The translations under genes were made by a program, and so were the position numbers. A DNA stretch of 64,000 nucleotides, from the NCBI RefSeq assembly GCF_002310375.3, contig NZ_CP023315.3, positions 868,001 through 932,000 on the forward strand. Reading direction: 5' to 3'. The DNA comes from Caulobacter vibrioides (GTDB lineage: Bacteria; Pseudomonadota; Alphaproteobacteria; Caulobacterales; Caulobacteraceae). This document shows positions 16,713 through 24,863 of the stretch, one piece after another. Below the pieces are notes generated by a model that worked only from the letters and a program-made list of their open reading frames with translations, did no database searches and was not told the origin of the DNA. Within the stretch, counting starts at the first letter, position 1. Each line of letters starts with the position of its first letter.

Positions 16713-18920
16713 ATGAAGGGTGTCGAGGCCCGACTTTCCGCGCCGCTGGCGGCCATGGCGCTGCTGACGGTTGGCGTGCTGGTGGCCGTGCTGTTCATGA
16801 TCGCCGAGCGCGTCGATCGTGACGCGCTTCGCCACGAACAACAGCTGGTCCAGCGCGGCGTCGACGCCAAGGTCGCCGATCTGCAGCGGATCGTCGCGCC
16901 GCAGGTTTTCTGGGATGAAGCGGTCAAGAACCTCGACAACCGGTTCGATCCGGCCTGGGCGGCCGACAATATCAGCGCCTATCTGATCGGGCAGGGCGGC
17001 TTCGACATGATCTTCGTGGTCAATCACGAGGATCGTCCGGTGTTCAACGCCCGCGTCGGCAAGTCGGCCACGGCGGCCGACTACGAGCGCCACGTCACCA
17101 ACTTCAAGCCGCTGATCGCCAAGGTGCGCGCCGGCGAGGCGCGACGTCCGCGCGTCACCGGGCCGCGCGCCGATGGCGGCATGGTCTCCTCGCCGCTGCA
17201 GGCCAGCGCCATCGAGGCCATCGACGGCGAGGTCTATGTCGTCACGGCCAGCCTGGTGCAGCCCGACTTCGGAACCGCGGTCATTCGCCAGGCGCGCGCG
17301 CCGGTGGTCGTCACCGCCCTCAAGCTGGACGCAGTGTTCCTGGAGGTCTTCGCCAGCCGGTTCCTGCTGGCCGGCATCCATCTGCACAGGGGCGACATGC
17401 GGCCTGACGCCGATGACGCCCACGTGCCGTTGCGCGACCACGCCGGCAAGGTCGTCGCGACCCTGGACTGGACCCCGCCGCATCCGGGTCAGCGCCTCCT
17501 GCGCAAGGCCGTGGTTCCGATCCTGCTGGCGGTGGGCGGTCTGGCCGCGGTGGCCTTGATCTTCGCCCGTCGCAGCCGGCGGATCGCCGAGGGGCTGGTC
17601 GCCAGCGAGGCGCGCGCCAAGCACATGGCCATGCACGACGCCCTGACCGGCCTGCCCAATCGCGTGCTGTTCGAGGAGCGGCTGCGGCAAGGCGTCGATG
17701 GCCTGTCGCGTCGACGCGGGGCGCTGGCGGTGCTGGCCATCGATCTGGATCGCTTCAAGGCGGTCAACGACACCCACGGCCATGCCGCCGGGGACGAGCT
17801 GATCCAGGTGATCGGCGCGCGTCTGGCGGGCCTGTGCCGCGCCAGCGAGACCCTGGCGCGACTGGGCGGTGACGAGTTTGGCGTCGTCGCGGTCGATATC
17901 GATCCCAATGGCGCGGCCGCCCTGGCCGAGCGGCTGGTCGCGGCGATGGGCGCTCCGGTCGACCTGTCGTGCGGCACGGTGTTTGTCGGCGGTTCGGTCG
18001 GCGTGGCCATCATCACGCCGGACGAGGCCTATGTCGGCGCGGTCGAGGCTGCGCGGCGGGCCGACGTGGCCATGTACCGCGCCAAGGACGAGGGCCGCGG
18101 ACGCTATTGCTTCTTCGAGGCCGAGATGGACGCGGCGCTGAAGGCCCGGCGCGGGCTGGAAGCCGACCTGCGCAAGGCGATGAAGGACGGCGGCGTCTGG
18201 GTCGCCTACCAGCCGCAGGTCGACGCGGCGGGCAAGGTGCTGGGCGTCGAGGCCCTGGCCCGCTGGACTCACCCCGAAAAGGGCGCGATCTCGCCGGCGG
18301 CCTTCGTGCCGTTGGCCGAGGATTGCGGGCTGATCGACGACCTGGGCCGGCTGATCATGCGCCGCGCCTTCACCGACAGCCTGCGCTGGAAGCACCTGAA
18401 GGTGGCGGTGAACGTCTCGGCTCTGCAGATGCGCCAGGTCGGGTTCCCCGATCTCGTCGGCGAGATCCTGGCCGAGACCGGCGCCCGCGCCGACAAGATC
18501 GAGCTGGAGATCACCGAAGGCGCGCTGCTGGGCGACGACGAGGTGACGCACCAGGCCATCGGCCGCCTGCGGGCCATGGGCTTCTCGCTGGCGTTGGACG
18601 ACTTTGGCACCGGCTACAGCTCGCTCAGCTATCTGCGGCGCTATCCGATCGACAAGATCAAGATCGACCGCAGCTTCATCACCCCGCTGGGCGGCGACAA
18701 GGAGGCCGGCGCCGTGGTCGCGGCGATCGTCCGCCTGGCCAAGGCCCTGCACCTGTCGGTCATCGCCGAGGGCGTCGAGACCAACCAGCAGCGCGAGCAG
18801 CTGCAGGAGATCGGCTGTGTCCAGGCCCAGGGCTTCCTGTTCAGCGCCCCGGTGACCGCCGACGCGATCGACGCCATCGTCGACGAGGGCGGCCGCATGC
18901 ACCTGGCGGCGGTGGCCTAA
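16713..18920 (+). CDS. Membrane GGDEF-EAL protein with CHASE4-like sensor
   Basis: A 735-residue inner-membrane protein for cyclic di-GMP turnover. A first membrane helix (about 10-32) is followed by a periplasmic sensor region (about 35-265). It contains V-F-W-D-E-A-V-K-N-L and D-P-A-W-A-A-D-N, typical of CHASE4. A second helix follows (about 270-290). The GGDEF domain has D-A-L-T-G-L-P-N-R, D-R-F-K-A-V-N-D-T-H-G-H and an intact G-G-D-E-F. The EAL domain has E-A-L-A-R-W and D-D-F-G-T-G-Y-S-S-L. Both catalytic signatures are kept, so it could make and degrade the messenger, though in such hybrids one half is often regulatory. The start at 16713 is favoured; another ATG lies at 16659. Confidence 0.92.
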   Translation: MKGVEARLSAPLAAMALLTVGVLVAVLFMIAERVDRDALRHEQQLVQRGVDAKVADLQRIVAPQVFWDEAVKNLDNRFDPAWAADNISAYLIGQGGFDMIFVVNHEDRPVFNARVGKSATAADYERHVTNFKPLIAKVRAGEARRPRVTGPRADGGMVSSPLQASAIEAIDGEVYVVTASLVQPDFGTAVIRQARAPVVVTALKLDAVFLEVFASRFLLAGIHLHRGDMRPDADDAHVPLRDHAGKVVATLDWTPPHPGQRLLRKAVVPILLAVGGLAAVALIFARRSRRIAEGLVASEARAKHMAMHDALTGLPNRVLFEERLRQGVDGLSRRRGALAVLAIDLDRFKAVNDTHGHAAGDELIQVIGARLAGLCRASETLARLGGDEFGVVAVDIDPNGAAALAERLVAAMGAPVDLSCGTVFVGGSVGVAIITPDEAYVGAVEAARRADVAMYRAKDEGRGRYCFFEAEMDAALKARRGLEADLRKAMKDGGVWVAYQPQVDAAGKVLGVEALARWTHPEKGAISPAAFVPLAEDCGLIDDLGRLIMRRAFTDSLRWKHLKVAVNVSALQMRQVGFPDLVGEILAETGARADKIELEITEGALLGDDEVTHQAIGRLRAMGFSLALDDFGTGYSSLSYLRRYPIDKIKIDRSFITPLGGDKEAGAVVAAIVRLAKALHLSVIAEGVETNQQREQLQEIGCVQAQGFLFSAPVTADAIDAIVDEGGRMHLAAVA

Positions 18921-19031
18921 GGGACGCCCCCTCCGTCTCGTCGCTTCGCGCCGATCCACCTCCCCCGTTTCACGGGTGAGGAGAACGCAACCACCCTCCT
19001 GCCCCGCTTGCGGGGAAGGGGGCGCTTCGCG
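18921..19031. repeat. Intergenic palindromic repeat, family A (copy 1)
   Basis: A composite of short palindromes (CCCCCGTTTCACGGGTGAGG-like unit and GCCCCGCTTGCGGGG-like unit) bounded by GCCCCCTCCG and its complement-like GGGGGCGC. It shares an identical 34-base stretch (18952-18985) with 35433-35466. It lies between convergent genes. Confidence 0.7.
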
Positions 19032-19880
19032 CTAGCGCCGCCAGAAGGACGCCGTGTCCGTCGAGGTCTTGGCCTCCAGCGCGGCCTTGGCCTTGGCGTC
19101 GCCCAGCAGATGGGCCTTCAGGAACGTGACGCTGAGGGCCGAGGCCTCGGCGAAGGCGGGGTGCTGGGGATTGTGCGCCAGCCCGTGATCGACGCTCTTG
19201 CCGATCCAGGCGTACTTGCCGCCGGCGGGGCTTTCCTCGACCGCCCGCAGATGGTCGCGCCAGTTTGGGGCCAGGCCCGGCAGCACGTCCTGCTCGCCCG
19301 TCAGCATCAGGGTGGGGGTGTTCAGAGTCTGGAAGGCGGTCGGCCCCATCAGGCCCTGGATGGTTCCGGGGCTGGAGAAGCACAGCGCGGCCTTGGCCTT
19401 GGGATCGCGGGCCGGGATCATCGCTTCCAGGGCGCCGCCGCGCATCTGCGAGGTCAGCGCGCCGTACGAGTGCCCCGCATAGGCCAGCGGCAGGTCGGGC
19501 GCCACGCTCCCCGCCCAGCCGCCCGCCGCGCCGACATCGGCGATGCGCAGCGGGAAGGCCGAGCGCAGATTGTACTGGGCCTTGCGGGGATGCTTCTGGG
19601 AGTCGACGTGCAGCGGCGCGACGACCAGGAACCCCGCTTGGCTCCAGGTCTCCAGCAAGGTGGCGTAGGCCTCCGGCGAGCCGCCCGCGCCGTGCGAGAA
19701 CACGATCACGCCCTTGGGCTTTGCCGGACGGAACACGCTGAGCGCCAGCTCGCGATCGCCGACGGTGATCGTGGTGGTGGTCGCCGCCGCGCGCGCCAGG
19801 GTCGGGGTCAGGGCGGGCGCCAGCGCTAGGCCCAGGGCGCCGGTCAAGAGGGCGCGGCGGTGAAGAAGGCGTTCGGTCAC
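19032..19880 (-). CDS. Exported alpha/beta hydrolase
   Basis: A 282-residue alpha/beta hydrolase with a Tat-like signal (H-R-R-A-L-L-T-G-A-L-G-L-A-L-A-P, cleaved after A-R-A). Core motifs are G-V-I-V-F-S-H-G-A-G-G (oxyanion strand), the nucleophile elbow G-H-S-Y-G-A, and a late D-H-G-L-A-H that should hold the catalytic His. The profile resembles dienelactone-hydrolase and PAF-acetylhydrolase-like esterases; the substrate is unknown. Translation starts at GTG 19880, giving the signal peptide directly. It is followed at its end by repeat family A and preceded by the LysE gene on the same strand, 61 bases away. Confidence 0.85.
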   Translation of the reverse strand: MTERLLHRRALLTGALGLALAPALTPTLARAAATTTTITVGDRELALSVFRPAKPKGVIVFSHGAGGSPEAYATLLETWSQAGFLVVAPLHVDSQKHPRKAQYNLRSAFPLRIADVGAAGGWAGSVAPDLPLAYAGHSYGALTSQMRGGALEAMIPARDPKAKAALCFSSPGTIQGLMGPTAFQTLNTPTLMLTGEQDVLPGLAPNWRDHLRAVEESPAGGKYAWIGKSVDHGLAHNPQHPAFAEASALSVTFLKAHLLGDAKAKAALEAKTSTDTASFWRR

Positions 19881-19941
19881 GGGGCTGCCTCGACTAGGGT
19901 CAGCCCAAGGTTGAACGCTTTCGCCACGCTGTCCAGTCGCC

Positions 19942-20592
19942 TCAGCCCTTGCGGTCGACGGCCGCCACATCGTGCTGCGAACGCGGGGCGGGGTGGTCGC
20001 CGCGGGTCACCATCGGATACAGCGACGCCACCAGCAGCAGGGCCATGGTCACGTTGAAGGTCCGCAGCACCGCGGGGCGATCCAGGAACGGCCGCAGGCC
20101 CTGGCCAAAGCCGGCCCAGGCGGCGCTGCACGGCGCGCCCACCAGCATGAAGGTTCCCGCCAGCAGCGGCACGATCGTCCAGCCGGCGTTCTCGGGCGCA
20201 TAGGTCGTGACCGCGCCCAGCGCCATGGCCCAGGCCTTGGGATTGACCCATTGGAAGGCCGCCGCCTGCAGGAAGGTCATCGGCTTGCCCAGGTCCCTGT
20301 CGCTGACCGCGCTGGACATGGCGATCTTCCAGGCCAGCCACAGCATGTAGGCCGCGCCGACCCATTTGAGGATCTCGTGCAGCACCGGATAGGCTCGGAA
20401 CACCCCGCCCAGGCCCAGCCCCATGGCCAGCACCATGAAGCCCAGGCCGCTGCTGATCCCCAGGATGTGCAGCACCGTGCGGCGGAAGCCGAAGTTCGCG
20501 CCCGAGGCCAGCAGCATCATGTTGTTGGGGCCGGGCGTGCCCGCCGTGGCGAAGCAGAACACGACATAGGCCAGCATCAGTTCCGGAGTCAT
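19942..20592 (-). CDS. LysE-family amino acid exporter
   Basis: A 216-residue inner-membrane exporter with about six membrane helices. The family hallmark is near the N-terminus: F-A-T-A-G-T-P-G-P-N-N-M-M-L-L. The F-Q-W-V-N-P-K-A-W motif around residue 115 is also typical. LysE/RhtB proteins expel amino acids or their analogues. The ATG at 20592 has a good GGAGG upstream. It is divergent from the MocR-type regulator at 20699 with a shared 106-base promoter region holding a perfect inverted repeat, so that regulator probably controls it. The substrate cannot be told from sequence. Confidence 0.9.
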   Translation of the reverse strand: MTPELMLAYVVFCFATAGTPGPNNMMLLASGANFGFRRTVLHILGISSGLGFMVLAMGLGLGGVFRAYPVLHEILKWVGAAYMLWLAWKIAMSSAVSDRDLGKPMTFLQAAAFQWVNPKAWAMALGAVTTYAPENAGWTIVPLLAGTFMLVGAPCSAAWAGFGQGLRPFLDRPAVLRTFNVTMALLLVASLYPMVTRGDHPAPRSQHDVAAVDRKG

Positions 20593-20666
20593 TCGGGCCT
20601 CCTGGTCTCGGAGAATGGGCTTGAATGTCACCGTGATGATTTTGATTGTATCGAGAGTCAAAGCTC

Positions 20667-20687
20667 ATATTGTTATGATGACAATAT
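20667..20687. promoter_or_regulatory. Candidate MocR operator between lysE-type and mocR-type genes
   Basis: ATATTGT (20667-20673) and ACAATAT (20681-20687) form a perfect inverted repeat with a 7-base spacer, in an AT-rich island within GC-rich DNA. It sits just upstream of the GTG start at 20699. GntR/MocR proteins bind such sites. Confidence 0.55.
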
Positions 20688-20698
20688 AGGACTCTTGC

Positions 20699-22081
20699 GT
20701 GCTCCCGACCTGGACACCCGTCATCCCCGCCGGCGTCGCGCCACTCTATGAGCGGCTGGTGGCGGCCCTGCGCGCCGACATCGCCTCGGGCGCCCTGGCG
20801 GCCGGCGTGCGCCTGCCGCCACAGCGGGACCTGGCCTATCGCCTGGGCGTGGGCCTGGGCACCGTCACCCGCGCCTATGTCGAGGCCGAGAAGGCGGGCC
20901 TGGTCAGCGCCCATGTCGGGCGGGGCAGCTTCGTCAATGCGCCGGCCGAGCATCGCCCCTATGAGCGCGAAGGGCCGATCAACCTGGCCCAGAACATCGC
21001 GCCGGCCGCCGCCGCCGCGTCCCGCATCGCCGAGGCCCTGGCCCGCCTGCGCCGCCGGGCCGATCTCTCCGAACACCTGGCCTACGCCCCGCCGGCGGGG
21101 CACGAGTCGCAGCGGCGGGCCGGGGCGGCCTGGCTGTCGCGCACCAGCGCTTATGAGGGCGTCGACTGGCGGCGGCTGATCTGCTGCGCCGGCGCCCAGC
21201 AGGGGCTGTCGGTGGCGCTGAACAGCGTGCTGCGGCCCGGCGACGTGCTGCTGACCGAGGCCCTGGCCTATCATGGCCTGAAAGCCCTGACCCGCTACGG
21301 CGGCTGGCGCACGCGCGGCCTGCCGATGGACGCCGAGGGCCTGCGCCCCGACGCCCTGGAGGCGGCGATCCGCGCCACCGGCGCGCGGGTTCTGGCCGTG
21401 CTGCCCACCTTGCAGAATCCCACCGGCCGGATCATGAGCCGCGCCCGCCGTGACGCGATCGTCGAGATCGCCCGCCGCCATGACCTGACGATCATCGAGG
21501 ACGATATCTACGGCGCCTATGCGCTGGACGCGCCGCCGCCGTTCGCGGTGCTGGCGCCCGAGCGGACCTTCCATGTGTCGGGCGTCTCCAAGACCCTGGC
21601 GCCGGGCCTGCGGGCCGGTTTCCTGGTGGCCCCGGCCGCCGAGACCTTCGAGCGTGCGGTCGAGGCGCTGCGCGTCGTCGCCTATGCCCCGCCGGCCTTC
21701 GGCGGGCTGATCGCCACCCAGTGGATCGAGGACGGCTCGGCCGACGCCATCCTGGACGAGACGCGCGACGAGGGCAGGGCGCGCCTGGCCCTGGCCCGCC
21801 AGATCCTGGGCGCGGCCGTCGAGACCCCGCAATCGCCGATGGCCCCGCACATCTGGCTGCCGATGAGTGAGCTCGACGCCGAACGCCTGGCCGGCCGCGC
21901 GCTGCGCGGCGGCGCCGAAGTCACCGCCCCCGACGCCCCGGTCGTCGAACCCGGCCACGAAAGCGGCGTCCGCATCTGCCTGGGCGCGGTGGGTGATCGC
22001 GAGACGCTGCGCCGAGGCCTGGAGATCGTCGCCGGCGCGCTGTCCAGCGAGGTGGGCGAGCGGTCGCGGGCGGTGATCTAG
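20699..22081 (+). CDS. MocR-type regulator (GntR HTH fused to aminotransferase-like domain)
   Basis: A 460-residue transcription factor. The N-terminal winged helix of GntR type spans about residues 14-80 (P-L-Y-E-R-L-V-A-A-L, L-P-P-Q-R-D-L-A-Y-R-L-G-V, G-T-V-T-R-A-Y). The C-terminal domain is a fold-type I PLP enzyme relative, with N-P-T-G-R, E-D-D-I-Y-G-A-Y and the pyridoxal lysine in V-S-G-V-S-K-T-L-A-P-G-L-R. MocR proteins sense PLP or amino-group ligands rather than acting as aminotransferases. It starts at GTG 20699. The divergent LysE exporter is the likely target, giving an amino-compound-responsive efflux unit. Confidence 0.92.
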   Translation: MLPTWTPVIPAGVAPLYERLVAALRADIASGALAAGVRLPPQRDLAYRLGVGLGTVTRAYVEAEKAGLVSAHVGRGSFVNAPAEHRPYEREGPINLAQNIAPAAAAASRIAEALARLRRRADLSEHLAYAPPAGHESQRRAGAAWLSRTSAYEGVDWRRLICCAGAQQGLSVALNSVLRPGDVLLTEALAYHGLKALTRYGGWRTRGLPMDAEGLRPDALEAAIRATGARVLAVLPTLQNPTGRIMSRARRDAIVEIARRHDLTIIEDDIYGAYALDAPPPFAVLAPERTFHVSGVSKTLAPGLRAGFLVAPAAETFERAVEALRVVAYAPPAFGGLIATQWIEDGSADAILDETRDEGRARLALARQILGAAVETPQSPMAPHIWLPMSELDAERLAGRALRGGAEVTAPDAPVVEPGHESGVRICLGAVGDRETLRRGLEIVAGALSSEVGERSRAVI

Positions 22082-22206
22082 GCGAAAGCCATGGCGCGTC
22101 GCCGGAAGTCGTAAAACCGCAATCATCGGGCGCTAATCTGGTCTAGACCAGATGGGGCGCAAAGTGCGTTTGAGGCTCGGACTGGTCGCTGGTCCCGGAG
22201 CCCGTC

Positions 22207-23886
22207 ATGAAAGCCGCCTTTCGCCCCCTCGCCTTGATCCTGACCCTGCTGGCGGCGACGTCCGCCCAGGCTCGCCTCGCCCCCGAAACCGCGCGCCGGG
22301 CGGCGCCCGCCGAGCACGTGATCATCATCGGCGTCGACGGCATGAGCCCCGACGGCGTCGAAAAGGCCGATACGCCGACGATGCGGGCGATGATGAAGCA
22401 AGGCAGCTGGAGCCTGCGCGCGCGGGGCGTGATGCCCACCACCAGCGCCGCCAACTGGGCCTCGATGATCACCGGCGCGGGCCCCGAACAGCATGGGGTC
22501 ACCAGCAACGACTGGAATGTCGGCGAGTTCAACTTCCCCACCGCCGTCATCGGGACGGGCGGCTTCTACCCCTCGATCTTCCAGGTGTTGCGCGAGCAGA
22601 ACCCGACCTGGGAGATCGGCTCGATCTATCACTGGGACGGCTTTGGCAATCTCTATGACCGCCGTTTCGTCAGCTATGACCGGCGCGCCGAGACCGAGGA
22701 CGAGACCACCGACCTCGCCGTGCGCTACATTCAGGACAAGCGGCCCAAGTTCCTGTTCGTCCACCTCGACCATGTCGACCACGCCGGACACGCCTATGGC
22801 CACGGCACGCCGAAATACTATGACTCCGTGGCCAAGGCCGATCGCCTGATCGAACGGATCCGCCAGGCGACCGTCGCGGCCGGCATCGCTGACCGGACGG
22901 TCATCCTGATCAGCTCCGACCATGGCGGCGTGGGCAAGGGACATGGCGGCGAGACCCTGGCCGAGCTTGAGATTCCGTGGATCGCCTATGGCGCGCCGGT
23001 GCAGCCGGGCCGCCAACTGAACCTGCCGATCAACACCTTCGACACCCCGGCCACGGCGGCGTGGCTCCTGGGCGCGCAGCCGCCCTACGCCTGGATCGGG
23101 CGGCCCGTGACGCCGATCGGCAAGGGCGCGCCGATGCCGCCCCAGACCTATATGCTCAGCAGCTCGTATGCGGCGCCGGTGATCGAGCCTGCGGGCGACG
23201 GCAACACCCCGCCGGGCGGCCTGTTCGTCGATCGCAACGCCCGCCTGACCCTGCGCAATCCCAACACGGTGGGCGAGATCCGCTACACCCTCGACGGCTC
23301 GACCCCGACGGCCGCCTCGCCGCGCTATGCCGCGCCGGTCGAGATCACGCGCAACACCATCGTCCGCACCGGCCTGTTCGTCGACGGCAAGGCCGCCAGC
23401 GCCACGGCCACCGGCTATTTCCGCATCGTGCGCCAAGACGCGGCGCAGCCGCGCGGCGTGACCTACAAGACCTATCTGCTGCCCGAGCCGGCGGTGCGTC
23501 TTCCCGACTTCTCGCGTCTGCAGCCGGCCTCGTCGGGCGTGACCCTGGACGTCGCCCTAGCCGGCGTGCCCCTGCCGCGCGAGGACAATGTCGCGGTGGT
23601 GTTCGAGGGCGATCTGCGGATCGACACGGCGGGGACCTATCGCTTCGCCCTGGCCTCGGACGACGGCAGCAAGCTCTATGTCGACGGCAAAGCCGTGGTC
23701 GACAACGACGGCGACCACGGGGTGATCACCGCCAAGGGCGAGATCACCCTGCAGCCCGGCCGCCACGCCCTGCGGGTGGAGTACTTCAACGGCGGCGGCG
23801 GCGCTTGGCTCGGCACCTATTTCGAAGGCCCCGGTCTGCCGCGCCAGTTCATTGATCCGAACCTGCTGACGCCGGCGGCCCGCTAG
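22207..23886 (+). CDS. Secreted phosphatase/phosphodiesterase with chitobiase-C-like and PA14 domains
   Basis: A 559-residue exported enzyme. A signal peptide (about 1-22, ending A-Q-A) precedes an alkaline-phosphatase-superfamily domain (about 35-300). It shows I-I-G-V-D-G-M-S-P-D-G, the probable Thr nucleophile in P-T-T-S-A-A-N-W, and metal ligands in H-L-D-H-V-D-H-A-G-H and I-S-S-D-H-G-G. Then comes a chitobiase C-terminal-like module (G-E-I-R-Y-T-L-D-G-S-T-P-T, about 345-405). The last part is a PA14-type module (D-T-A-G-T-Y-R-F-A-L-A-S-D-D-G-S-K-L-Y-V, about 440-550), usually carbohydrate-binding. The combination suggests action on a surface or polymer-bound substrate. Its end overlaps the convergent EEP gene by four bases. 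Confidence 0.88.
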   Translation: MKAAFRPLALILTLLAATSAQARLAPETARRAAPAEHVIIIGVDGMSPDGVEKADTPTMRAMMKQGSWSLRARGVMPTTSAANWASMITGAGPEQHGVTSNDWNVGEFNFPTAVIGTGGFYPSIFQVLREQNPTWEIGSIYHWDGFGNLYDRRFVSYDRRAETEDETTDLAVRYIQDKRPKFLFVHLDHVDHAGHAYGHGTPKYYDSVAKADRLIERIRQATVAAGIADRTVILISSDHGGVGKGHGGETLAELEIPWIAYGAPVQPGRQLNLPINTFDTPATAAWLLGAQPPYAWIGRPVTPIGKGAPMPPQTYMLSSSYAAPVIEPAGDGNTPPGGLFVDRNARLTLRNPNTVGEIRYTLDGSTPTAASPRYAAPVEITRNTIVRTGLFVDGKAASATATGYFRIVRQDAAQPRGVTYKTYLLPEPAVRLPDFSRLQPASSGVTLDVALAGVPLPREDNVAVVFEGDLRIDTAGTYRFALASDDGSKLYVDGKAVVDNDGDHGVITAKGEITLQPGRHALRVEYFNGGGGAWLGTYFEGPGLPRQFIDPNLLTPAAR

Positions 23887-24764
23887 TCCGAGCGGGAGCG
23901 CGGCGACAGCGTGATCTCGGCCAGCACCGGAAAGTGGTCCGAGATCACGCCGGCGTCGGCGACATCGGTCGGCACGGCGAAGCGCGCGACGTTCAGGCGG
24001 CGGTCCACGAAGATGTAGTCGATGGGCGGGCCGATCGACGCCGGCGTGAACCGGTTGAAGGTGCCCGTCGACGGCGAGAACACGCTGGAGGCGGCCGCGC
24101 GGGCGTCGCGATAGGGGCCTTGCGGCGCGGTCAGCAGGCGATAGGGCGCATCGTCCGGCGCGCTGTTGAAGTCGCCCAGCGTGATCAGTCGCGCGCCCGG
24201 CCAGGGGGCGAGCGCCAGGATCTGGGCGGCGCATTTGGCCCGGGACTCCGCGCCCACATGGTCCAGATGCGCATTGCGGACATCGAACGTCACGCCGGTC
24301 CGCCGGTCCTTGAGGACCAGGCGCGTAAAGGTGCGGGGCAGGGCCGCGTCATAGGCCTTGCTGGGCGTGTCGGGCGTGGGCGAACACCAGTAGGTCTTGG
24401 CCAGCACGCGCTGGAACCGCTCGGCCCGATAGAGGATCGTCGTGGTCTCGCCGCGCCCAGCGCCGTCGTCGCGGCCGACCCCGTAGCGGGCGTATCCCGC
24501 CAAGCCGCCGGCCAGATCGTCGACCATCGCCGGCAAGGCCTCCTGCAGGCCCAGAATATCGGGCGCGAAGAAGCGGATCTGCTCGACCATCGGCCCCCGC
24601 CGCGCCCGCCAGTCGGGCCGGTCGTCGGGATTGTCGTAGCGGATGTTGTAGCTCATCACCCACACCGCGCCGCCGGGCTTCTGCGCCTGCGACGCCGTGG
24701 CGGCCAGGAGGCTCGCAAGGACCGAGGCCGCGAGGACGATGGACAGAGATCGTACTTTGCTCAT
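23883..24764 (-). CDS. Exported endonuclease/exonuclease/phosphatase-family protein
   Basis: A 293-residue secreted member of the EEP superfamily. A signal peptide (about 1-27, ending S-Q-A) is followed by the full motif set: M-S-Y-N-I-R-Y-D-N-P, L-G-L-Q-E-A (metal Glu), N-A-H-L-D-H-V-G, L-G-D-F-N-S-A-P, P-I-D-Y-I-F-V and S-D-H-F-P-V. The N-I-R-Y-D-N-P-D-D form is common in exported EEP proteins next to sugar or phosphate-scavenging genes. The substrate could be a nucleic acid, phospholipid or sugar phosphate. Convergent with and overlapping the secreted phosphatase gene; both enzymes are exported, which hints at a common scavenging role. Confidence 0.88.
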   Translation of the reverse strand: MSKVRSLSIVLAASVLASLLAATASQAQKPGGAVWVMSYNIRYDNPDDRPDWRARRGPMVEQIRFFAPDILGLQEALPAMVDDLAGGLAGYARYGVGRDDGAGRGETTTILYRAERFQRVLAKTYWCSPTPDTPSKAYDAALPRTFTRLVLKDRRTGVTFDVRNAHLDHVGAESRAKCAAQILALAPWPGARLITLGDFNSAPDDAPYRLLTAPQGPYRDARAAASSVFSPSTGTFNRFTPASIGPPIDYIFVDRRLNVARFAVPTDVADAGVISDHFPVLAEITLSPRSRSD

Positions 24765-24863
24765 GCCGGGCCCTTTAGGCGGTGAACGCGACGGTGGCGC
24801 GACGGGGGGGGCTGAAGGGCCGGGCTCCGACCGCGTTCGCCGCCGCATGATGCAGGCCCGCCC

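Noticed and set aside
16653..18959. Long open frame on the minus strand opposite the GGDEF-EAL gene
   Set aside because: It is the complement of a strongly coding gene with full GGDEF and EAL motifs; its product is a Gln/Arg/Ala-rich sequence with no domain, as expected for an antisense shadow in GC-rich DNA.
19877..22126. 749-codon minus-strand open frame across the MocR gene
   Set aside because: The opposite strand encodes a complete MocR protein and, at the left end, LysE in another frame; the product lacks any recognisable domain.
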